From assembly GCA_003161205.1 (NCBI GenBank), contig PMOU01000111.1, positions 8,146-13,575 of the forward strand: 5,430 nt of DNA. The letters run 5' to 3'. The notes beneath the pieces are model-generated. The model did no database searches. It was not told the DNA's origin and saw nothing but the letters and a program-made list of their open reading frames with translations. The position numbers were made by a program, and so were the translations under genes. Positions 1 to 4,881 of the stretch are shown here, piece after piece; the stretch's first letter is position 1, and every line of letters starts with the position of its first letter. This stretch comes from Actinomycetota bacterium. Its GTDB lineage: Bacteria > Actinomycetota > Actinomycetes > Streptosporangiales > Streptosporangiaceae.

Positions 1-108
1 TGGGAGCACGACGCGCACCTGTATTTCCGGCGGGCCCGGGCCGACGAGCAACTGCTCGGCGACGCGACGGCGCACCGCGAGCGCCTGGCTGCCCTACTGG
101 GCTGGTAG
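1..108 (+). CDS. Acyl-CoA dehydrogenase, C-terminal end (5' truncated by window)
   Basis: Frame 1 is open from the first base to a TAG at 106-108 and gives 35 residues beginning WEHDAHLYFRRARAD and ending LAALLGW. The string WEHDAHLYxRRA, followed by a conserved G-D-x-x-x-HRERLA tail, is the C-terminal signature of one large group of actinobacterial acyl-CoA dehydrogenases (FadE type), where it normally follows a GGxGFT motif. The position matching the MCAD-type catalytic Glu (the YEGT motif) is LLGD here, which is usual for this group. The enzyme would use FAD to introduce an alpha-beta double bond into an acyl-CoA. The candidate promoter lies just 15 bp after the stop, so this gene probably belongs to a separate upstream unit that could still read through. 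Only the C-terminus is visible, so specificity cannot be judged. Confidence 0.8.
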   Translation, partial: WEHDAHLYFRRARADEQLLGDATAHRERLAALLGW

Positions 109-122
109 CCGCGGACCCAGCC

Positions 123-151
123 TGGAAACCTAACTAGACTGCGTCTACAGT
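123..151 (+). promoter_or_regulatory. Candidate sigma70-type promoter of the Rieske/SDR operon
   Basis: TGGAAA at 123-128 matches the -35 consensus TTGACA at 4 of 6 positions. After a 17-bp spacer, TACAGT at 146-151 fits the actinobacterial -10 pattern TAnnnT. Transcription would begin around 157-160, leaving a leader of roughly 57-60 nt before the GTG at 217. The stretch is visibly more AT-rich than its surroundings and is the only clear gap before the plus-strand operon. The call rests on motif and position only. Confidence 0.45.
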
Positions 152-156
152 TAGAC
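130..156. promoter_or_regulatory. Probable repressor operator: three alternating TAGAC/GTCTA half-sites
   Basis: TAGAC (135-139), GTCTA (143-147) and TAGAC (152-156) alternate in orientation. The first pair forms a perfect 5-3-5 palindrome and the second pair a perfect 5-4-5 palindrome sharing the middle half-site. An additional outer pair, CTAACT (130-135) and AGTTAG (149-154), is also complementary. The array covers the spacer and -10 of the candidate promoter, so a bound protein would block RNA polymerase. Half-sites of this size and spacing are typical of TetR-family regulators, which are common beside actinobacterial lipid and steroid catabolism genes. No regulator gene lies in the window, so its identity is unknown. 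Confidence 0.55.
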
Positions 157-204
157 ACGGTGGCCCGTCGTTGCGCCGCCTTCTCGTTCGTGATCCCCGG
201 AGCT

Positions 205-210
205 GGAGGA
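205..210 (+). promoter_or_regulatory. Ribosome binding site fixing the start of the 81-aa gene
   Basis: GGAGGA sits 6 nt before the GTG at 217. The reading frame is open further upstream to a GTG at 160, but that codon has no Shine-Dalgarno sequence, so this site favours 217 as the start. A leaderless start at 160 is not excluded because the predicted transcription start is close to it. Confidence 0.7.
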
Positions 211-216
211 AGACCC

Positions 217-462
217 GTGCGCAGTATTCAGCACGCTCTGAGCGGTGCCGTGTACGAGTGGGCCGAGGACGACATCGGTCCCGTGCAAGTCACGGACTCT
301 CGCGGACGGCAGGGGCGGTTCGACCGCAACGGGCGCTGGCTGCTCGGCGAGCTTCGGGTCGCCGACCCCGAACTGTGCCGCTGGATTGAGAGCGGCGGGC
401 GCAAAGCGGGAGGTGCCGCGGCGCGCAGCAGGCGATTCGAAACCGAGGAGACGTTCTCGTGA
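217..462 (+). CDS. Small protein of unknown function, overlapping the Rieske oxygenase gene
   Basis: An 81-residue protein starts at GTG 217 behind a strong GGAGGA site and ends at TGA 460-462. Its stop overlaps the GTG of the oxygenase gene by 4 bp (GTGA), so translation of the two is probably coupled. I do not recognise a named domain. Residues 9-57 look like a compact, mostly beta core: SGAVYEW, then GPVQVTDSRGRQGRFDRNGRWLLGEL, then RVADPELCRWI. Trp41, Cys54 and Trp56 stand out. The tail, residues 60-81, is Gly/Ala/Arg-rich and probably disordered. There is no signal peptide, membrane segment or Cys cluster for an Fe-S centre, so it is not the missing ferredoxin. At 81 residues it is also far too short for a ring-hydroxylating beta subunit, which is about 160-190 aa. 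Its position suggests an accessory or structural partner of the oxygenase, but that is inference. Confidence 0.75.
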   Translation: MRSIQHALSGAVYEWAEDDIGPVQVTDSRGRQGRFDRNGRWLLGELRVADPELCRWIESGGRKAGGAAARSRRFETEETFS

Positions 463-1862
463 CCACGCCGCAAGCACAAACCGCGCCTACCGGGTTCCGC
501 GGCAACGGGCCCTCCTATCAGGACCTGCTGGACATCGACACGAAGCCGGTGCCGGCCTCGCTGCGCCGGAACGAGCCCGGCTATTTCGGGGACGCGGACG
601 TCCCGGTCGAGCGCTACCTGGCCCGGGAGTTTCACGAGCTGGAGAAGGCCAGGCTATGGAGCCGGGTGTGGCAGTTCGCCTGCCGCGAAGAGGTGCTCGC
701 GGAGGTGGGCGACACCGAGGTCTACGACATCTGCGACAAGTCGATCGTGCTGGTGCGGGCGGCGCCCGGCCCGGACGGTATCAAGGCCTACTACAACGCG
801 TGCCTGCACCGCGGCCGGGCGCTGCGCGACGAACGCGGCCACGTCGATGAACTGCTCTGCGCGTTCCACGGCTTCTGCTGGTCGCTGAAGGGGACCCTCA
901 AGCGCGTGCCCAGCGCCTGGGATTTCCCGCAGGTCCGCCCGGACAAGTTCCGCCTCCCCGAGGTGCGGGTGGGAACCTGGGGCGGCTTCGTCTTCATCAA
1001 CATGGATCCGGACTGCGAGCCGCTGGCGGACTTCCTCGGTGAGCTGCCGGCGTTCTTCGAGCGGTGGCCGCTGGAGGACAGGTACACCCGGGTGCACATC
1101 TCCAAGGTGCTGAAGGTGAACTGGAAGGTCGCCCAGGAAGCGTTCATGGAGTCCTTCCACGTCATCACCACCCATCCCCAGCTGCTGCCCGGTTTCGGCG
1201 ACGCCAACAGCCAGTACGACGTCTTCGGCAACGTGTCGCGGGCCATCTCGGCGCGGGGCGTGCCGAGTCCCTACCTGTCCTGGGCACCGGACGAGCAGCA
1301 GCGGCTGAACAGCCAGATCGACCAGCGGGCCGACGACCCGCCCGTGCTGGAGGTGCCGGAGGGCAGCACCGCCCGCAAGACGCTGGCGGAGGCGGCTCGC
1401 CGCTCGCTGCGGTCGGTCATGAACGAGGCCTACGTGGACTCGCTCACCGACGCCGAGCTCGTCGACAGCTACTTCCTGACGGTCTTTCCCAACATGCATC
1501 CCTGGGGCGGGTTCAACCAGATCACCTACCGTTTCCGCCCGAACGGCGACGATCATCAGAGCTGCCGCATGGATGTGCTCCTGCTGTCGCCGTTCCAGGG
1601 CGAGCGACCGCCGCCGGTGGCCGAGCGCCGGCTGAGCGCCGATCAGCCGTGGCGCGGCGCCGTCGAGGAACTCGGCTCGCTGGCCCGGGTGTTCGACCAG
1701 GACGAGTTCAACCTGGAGGCGGTGCAGAAGGGCCTGCGGACCACGCAGAAGCCAGGCGTCACCTTCAGCGTCTACCAGGAGAGCAAGATCCGGCATTTCC
1801 ACCATCTCCTCGACCGCTGGCTGGCCGACCCGGCGCCGACCAGGCCAGGTAGCCGGCCCTAG
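459..1862 (+). CDS. Rieske non-haem iron ring-hydroxylating oxygenase, alpha subunit
   Basis: A 467-aa protein with the two domains of the family. The N-terminal Rieske [2Fe-2S] site is C115-L-H117, 16 residues, then C134-A-F-H137, fitting CxH-x(15-17)-CxxH. The C-terminal SRPBCC catalytic domain (about 210-450) carries NWKVAQEAFMESFHVITTHP, with H234 and H239 as iron ligands and an Asp in FDQDEF (probably D415) as the third ligand. E231 occupies the bridging position that is Asp205 in naphthalene dioxygenase. The enzyme should activate O2 to mono- or dihydroxylate a ring or hydrophobic substrate in the cytoplasm, fed electrons by a reductase or ferredoxin not present here. No beta subunit follows, so it may be a homo-oligomeric alpha-only type. 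The GTG start has GAGGAG 8 nt upstream and overlaps the preceding gene. The gene ends with tandem stops TAG TAA. The substrate is unknown. Confidence 0.92.
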   Translation: MTTPQAQTAPTGFRGNGPSYQDLLDIDTKPVPASLRRNEPGYFGDADVPVERYLAREFHELEKARLWSRVWQFACREEVLAEVGDTEVYDICDKSIVLVRAAPGPDGIKAYYNACLHRGRALRDERGHVDELLCAFHGFCWSLKGTLKRVPSAWDFPQVRPDKFRLPEVRVGTWGGFVFINMDPDCEPLADFLGELPAFFERWPLEDRYTRVHISKVLKVNWKVAQEAFMESFHVITTHPQLLPGFGDANSQYDVFGNVSRAISARGVPSPYLSWAPDEQQRLNSQIDQRADDPPVLEVPEGSTARKTLAEAARRSLRSVMNEAYVDSLTDAELVDSYFLTVFPNMHPWGGFNQITYRFRPNGDDHQSCRMDVLLLSPFQGERPPPVAERRLSADQPWRGAVEELGSLARVFDQDEFNLEAVQKGLRTTQKPGVTFSVYQESKIRHFHHLLDRWLADPAPTRPGSRP

Positions 1863-1884
1863 TAACGTCGCGCGGGAGGGTCAC

Positions 1885-2649
1885 ATGCCGGAGCAGATGC
1901 GGTTTGACGGCAAGGTCGCTTTCATCACCGGCGGCGCCTCCGGTCTCGGCGCGGCGGCGGCCGAGCGCTTCGCCAGCGAGGGCGCCCAGGTCGCGATCGC
2001 CGACATCGACTCCGACGGCGCCCGCCGGGTGGCCGGCCGGCTGCCCGACGGCTTCGCGGTCGCCGTCGACACCGCGGACGCCGCTTCGGTGCAGTCGGCG
2101 GTACACGCCGCGGCGGACCGCTATGGTCGCATCGACGTCGTCTTCAACAACGCGGGCATCGCCGGCGCCCAGCTGCCGCTGCACGAACTGCCCGTCGAAG
2201 ACTGGCAGCACGTCCGAGGCATCGACGGCGACGGCATCTTCTACGTCATGAAGTACTGCATCGCCGAGATGCTCACGACGGGGGGCGGCGCCATCGTCAA
2301 CACCTCATCGACCGCCGGCCTGACCGGCCAGCTGCACATCTCGCCCTACACCTTCGCCAAAGCCGGCATCATCGGCCTGACCCGCAGCGCCGCGATCGAG
2401 TACGCCGCTCGCAACATCCGGGTCAACGCGATCGCGCCCACCGTAGTGTGGACCCCGCTGGTGGAGCGGTTCGCGCAGACCGCACCGGACCCGGCCGCCA
2501 TGCGCGCCGCGATGGAGACCTACAACCCCATGCCCGGCATCCCGCGGGCGGAGGACGTGGCCGCGGCCGTCGCCTTCCTGGCCTCAGACGAGGCGCGGTG
2601 GATCACCGGCCACACCCTGCCCATCGACGGCGGGTACTGCGCTCAGTAA
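1885..2649 (+). CDS. Classical short-chain dehydrogenase/reductase (SDR)
   Basis: A 254-aa SDR, the normal length for the classical subfamily. The Rossmann nucleotide site is T15-GGASGLG22. D40 and D42 after the second strand (VAIADID) favour NAD(H) over NADP(H). NNAG is at 88-91, and the active site is S142, Y155 and K159 (YTFAK). The tetrad position that is normally Asn reads Asp (D114, in GIDGDGIFY). The C-terminal FLASDEARWITGHTLPIDGGY is typical. It should oxidise or reduce an alcohol/ketone pair, plausibly a product of the neighbouring oxygenase. The ATG start has GGGAGGG 4 nt upstream. An internal ATG at codon 5 is possible but lies farther from the site. The gap to the oxygenase stop is 22 bp and to the next gene 41 bp, consistent with one operon. 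Substrate is not determined; annotations such as hydroxysteroid or 3-oxoacyl reductase would be guesses. Confidence 0.9.
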   Translation: MPEQMRFDGKVAFITGGASGLGAAAAERFASEGAQVAIADIDSDGARRVAGRLPDGFAVAVDTADAASVQSAVHAAADRYGRIDVVFNNAGIAGAQLPLHELPVEDWQHVRGIDGDGIFYVMKYCIAEMLTTGGGAIVNTSSTAGLTGQLHISPYTFAKAGIIGLTRSAAIEYAARNIRVNAIAPTVVWTPLVERFAQTAPDPAAMRAAMETYNPMPGIPRAEDVAAAVAFLASDEARWITGHTLPIDGGYCAQ

Positions 2650-2674
2650 TGTCCCACCCCGCTGGCAGCTGGCC

Positions 2675-2683
2675 AAGGAGGAG
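2675..2683 (+). promoter_or_regulatory. Ribosome binding site fixing the start of the mycofactocin-coupled SDR
   Basis: AAGGAGGAG lies 7 nt before ATG 2691. The frame is open upstream to 2448, deep inside the preceding gene, but this near-perfect site and the family N-terminus (GKVAFITGAARGQGRSHA) mark 2691 as the true start. Confidence 0.85.
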
Positions 2684-2690
2684 CAACCCG

Positions 2691-3533
2691 ATGACAGGAC
2701 GCGTCCAAGGCAAGGTGGCTTTCATCACCGGCGCCGCCCGCGGGCAGGGCCGCAGCCACGCCCTCCGGCTGGCCGCTGAGGGCGCCGACATCATCGCGGT
2801 CGACCTGTGCGAGTCGGTGCCGAGCGTGGACCGGTTCTACCCCGGGGCCACCGAAGCGGACCTAGCCGAGACGGTCGCGGGGGTGGAGGCGCTGGACCGG
2901 CGGATCGTGGCCACCAAGGCCGACGTGCGGGACTACCCGGCGCTCAAGGCGGCCCTGGACGACGGGGTGGCCCAGCTCGGCCACGTGGACATCGTCTGCG
3001 CCAACGCCGGCATCTTCATCTTCGGCGACCAGACCCACCTGGTCAGCGAGCGGGACTGGCAGGACGTCACCGACATCAACCAGACCGGCGTCTGGCACAC
3101 CTGCAAGGCGGTCATCCCGCACCTGATCGATCAGGGCACCGGCGGGTCGATGATCCTGACCAGCTCGACCGCCGGCCTTAAAGGCACGCCGAACGTCGCG
3201 CCCTACACCGCCAGCAAGCACGCGGTGGTCGGGATCATGCGCACGCTGGCCCGGGAGCTGGCCCCGCACTGGATCCGGGTCAACACCGTGCACCCGACCG
3301 GGGTGGCCACGAACATGATCTTGAACGAGGCCACCTTCCGGCTCTTCCTGCCGGACGCGGAGCATCCGACCCAGGAACAGGCCGCCGCGATCTTCGCCAC
3401 CACCAACGCCCTGCCGGTGCCCTGGGTCGAGCCGATCGACATCAGCAACGCGGTGCTGTTCCTGGCCTCCGACGAGGCCCGCTACGTGACCGGCACCGAG
3501 CTGAAGGTCGACGCCGGCTTCACCATCAAGTAA
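2691..3533 (+). CDS. Mycofactocin-coupled SDR family oxidoreductase
   Basis: A 280-aa SDR with the hallmarks of the mycofactocin-dependent family (TIGR03971). These are GKVAFITGAARGQGRSHA at the N-terminus, an insertion after the second strand (about residues 39-75, holding PGATEADLAETV and RRIVATKADVRD), SSTAGLKGTPNVAPYTASKH, RVNTVHPTGVATNMI, LPVPWVEPIDISNAV and the ending VDAGFTIK. The cofactor site is T13-GAARGQG20 with D38. The full tetrad is present: N130, S159, Y172, K176. Members hold NAD tightly, do not exchange it freely, and pass electrons to the peptide-derived cofactor mycofactocin. The host should therefore carry mft biosynthesis genes elsewhere. It is the last gene of the operon and probably oxidises a secondary alcohol made by or downstream of the oxygenase. 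Carveol-type dehydrogenases belong here, but the substrate cannot be read from sequence. Confidence 0.93.
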   Translation: MTGRVQGKVAFITGAARGQGRSHALRLAAEGADIIAVDLCESVPSVDRFYPGATEADLAETVAGVEALDRRIVATKADVRDYPALKAALDDGVAQLGHVDIVCANAGIFIFGDQTHLVSERDWQDVTDINQTGVWHTCKAVIPHLIDQGTGGSMILTSSTAGLKGTPNVAPYTASKHAVVGIMRTLARELAPHWIRVNTVHPTGVATNMILNEATFRLFLPDAEHPTQEQAAAIFATTNALPVPWVEPIDISNAVLFLASDEARYVTGTELKVDAGFTIK

Positions 3534-3555
3534 CCGCGCCCGGTAACCCATCGGG

Positions 3556-4797
3556 TCAGCTGCTGCGGGGCAGCTTGGAGTACGGCACGCCCTTATCGAC
3601 GCGCGGCTCGCGGGGCAGGCCGAGGACGCGCTCGCCGATGATGTTGCGCTGGATCTCGTCGGTCCCGCCCGCCAGCCGGTAGCCTGGCGCGCCGAGCAGG
3701 TGCTCGGTCCAGGCGAAGCTGTCCGGCTCTCCGCTGTCCGCGGCGATGCGCGCGCCCAGCAAGGAGCTGGCGACCTCGCCAATCCGCGTCAGGTTGGCCG
3801 ACGCGACCAGCTTGCCGATCGAGGCGGCGGGCCCCGGCGGTGCCCCGGCCGCGGCCGCCCGGGCCACCCGCTCGGTGGTGGCCGCCCGCAGCTGGGTCCG
3901 CACGTACACGTCGGCCAGCTGCTGCCGCACCACCGGATCGGATGACTTGCCCAGCCTGCGCGCCAGCCGGAGCAGGTCCTCGAACGAGCCGCCCTTGCGC
4001 CGGGTGCCCTGGCCGCTGGCGGTGCGCTCGAACCCGAGCGTGGCGTTGGCCACCTTCCAGCCGTCGCCGACCTGCCCGACCCGCATGTCGTCGCCCACCT
4101 GCACCCCGGACAGGAACACCTCGTTGAACGACGACGCGCCGCTCATCTGCCGGATCGGCCGGACCTCCACCCCGGGTGCGTCCATCGGGATGAGAAACAT
4201 GGTCAGCCCGGCCTGCTTGGCCACCTCCCGGTCGGTCCGGGCCAGCAGCAGGCCATAGTCGGCGAACCGGGCCCCGGACGACCACACCTTCTGCCCCTCG
4301 ATCAGCCAGCCTTCCCCTTCGGTCAACACGGCGCTGGTTGCCACCGCGGCCAGGTCCGAGCCGGCGCCCGGCTCGCTGAACAGCTGGCAGCACAGCAGGT
4401 CCGAGCGCAGGAAGGCCCGAGCGTACTTGGCCCGCTGCTCGGCCGTGCCGAACGTGGCGATGGTCGGCCCGACCAGCCCGCAGGTGACGCTGATCAGCTC
4501 CGTCGACTGGGGCGAATCGAACGCCTGCTCCTCCTCGGTGAAGGCCACCACGTACCGCATGGACAGTCCCGCCCCGCCCAGCTCCTCGGGCAGCGCGATC
4601 GCGCCATAGCCGGCGTCGTGCCGCTGCTTGCGGTAGGCCCGCACCTTGTCGAGCAGGTCGCGCTCGGCCTCCTCGGTGACGTTCTGGAAGACCGCGTAAT
4701 CCGCGGGCCCCTCGGGCTGCTCTGGCCGCCGGGGCAGCATCGTATGCAGCCAGTCGCGCACCCCGGCCCGCCAGGCCTGCATCTCAGGTTCACTCAT
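3556..4797 (-). CDS. Acyl-CoA dehydrogenase (FadE type)
   Basis: A 413-aa flavoprotein reading from ATG 4797 to TGA 3558-3556. It has the family order: N-terminal helical domain (1-125, with GYGAIALPEELGGAGLS at 63-79), middle beta domain with CCQLFSEPGAGSDLA (136-150) and GQKVWSSGARFADYGLLLART (168-188), and C-terminal helical domain ending GGTDEIQRNIIGERVLGLPREPR. The MCAD-type catalytic Glu position reads Gly (AGGT). E257, in the helix-G motif GFERTASG, is the likely base, as in isovaleryl- and long-chain enzymes. It would form the alpha-beta double bond of a CoA thioester using FAD and electron-transfer flavoprotein. ATG 4797 is preferred because GGAGAG lies 8 nt upstream. A GTG at 4827 adds ten residues (MLTSERRAEL) but abuts its GAGGA with no spacing and comes from the repeat. 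It follows the thiolase gene in one operon. Its substrate is unknown. Confidence 0.92.
   Translation of the reverse strand: MSEPEMQAWRAGVRDWLHTMLPRRPEQPEGPADYAVFQNVTEEAERDLLDKVRAYRKQRHDAGYGAIALPEELGGAGLSMRYVVAFTEEEQAFDSPQSTELISVTCGLVGPTIATFGTAEQRAKYARAFLRSDLLCCQLFSEPGAGSDLAAVATSAVLTEGEGWLIEGQKVWSSGARFADYGLLLARTDREVAKQAGLTMFLIPMDAPGVEVRPIRQMSGASSFNEVFLSGVQVGDDMRVGQVGDGWKVANATLGFERTASGQGTRRKGGSFEDLLRLARRLGKSSDPVVRQQLADVYVRTQLRAATTERVARAAAAGAPPGPAASIGKLVASANLTRIGEVASSLLGARIAADSGEPDSFAWTEHLLGAPGYRLAGGTDEIQRNIIGERVLGLPREPRVDKGVPYSKLPRSS
3558..3575. terminator. Weak hairpin at the convergent junction
   Basis: AGCTGC (3558-3563) and GCAGCT (3570-3575) form a perfect 6-bp stem with a 6-nt loop. It overlaps the last codons of the minus-strand acyl-CoA dehydrogenase, 25 bp past the plus-strand stop. 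A second, weaker CCCG/CGGG pair is at 3539-3542 and 3552-3555. There is no T-tract on either side, so intrinsic termination is doubtful. The 22-bp space between the two converging stops holds no other candidate. Confidence 0.2.
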
Positions 4798-4820
4798 CAG
4801 CTCTGCTCTCCGCTCGCTCG

Positions 4821-4881
4821 TCAGCACTCCTCACGCGGTCAGCACTCCTCACGCGGTCAGCACTCCTCATGCGGTCAGCAC
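4821..4881. repeat. Tandem 18-bp direct repeat (3 units plus a 7-bp partial) in the thiolase/acyl-CoA dehydrogenase gap
   Basis: TCAGCACTCCTCACGCGG occurs at 4821-4838 and 4839-4856. It recurs with one C-to-T change at 4857-4874, followed by TCAGCAC at 4875-4881. Read on the minus (coding) strand, each unit contains GTG-CTG-ACC-GC(G/A)-TGA-GGA: the thiolase's last codons and stop, an SD-like GAGGA and a GTG. The array therefore duplicates the gene junction. Because 18 is a multiple of 3, all copies stay in the thiolase frame. The units are contiguous with no unique spacers, so this is a minisatellite (VNTR) from slippage or unequal exchange, not CRISPR. It makes up most of the 69-bp gap between the two genes. 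Confidence 0.93.

Noticed and set aside
217..462. Small gene as ferredoxin or oxygenase beta subunit
   Set aside because: It has a single Cys (C54) and no CxxC or CxH pattern, and at 81 aa it is about half the length of a beta subunit.
245..850. 201-codon plus-strand frame over the small gene and the oxygenase start
   Set aside because: It is an out-of-frame overlap of two supported genes, rich in Arg, Ala, Gly and Pro, with no ribosome binding site.
654..1805. 383-codon minus-strand open frame
   Set aside because: It lies wholly antisense to the Rieske oxygenase gene, shows no recognisable domain and has a composition typical of a high-GC antisense shadow.
1064..1852. 262-codon plus-strand frame inside the oxygenase gene
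   Set aside because: It is a shifted frame of a gene whose catalytic motifs are intact throughout. Its composition is low-complexity Arg/Ala/Gly.
2448..2690. Longer N-terminus for the mycofactocin-coupled SDR
   Set aside because: The extension lies within the preceding SDR gene in another frame. The family N-terminus and a near-perfect SD place the start at 2691.
3534..3580. Strong bidirectional intrinsic terminator
   Set aside because: A 6-bp stem exists but there is no T-tract on either strand and it overlaps coding sequence, so only a low-confidence hairpin is listed.
2862..3782. 306-codon minus-strand open frame
   Set aside because: It spans the end of the mycofactocin-coupled SDR and the end of the acyl-CoA dehydrogenase in the wrong frames. 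Both of those are strongly supported, so this is a chance frame.
4821..4881. CRISPR-like array
   Set aside because: The 18-bp units are directly contiguous with no spacers and no cas genes nearby.
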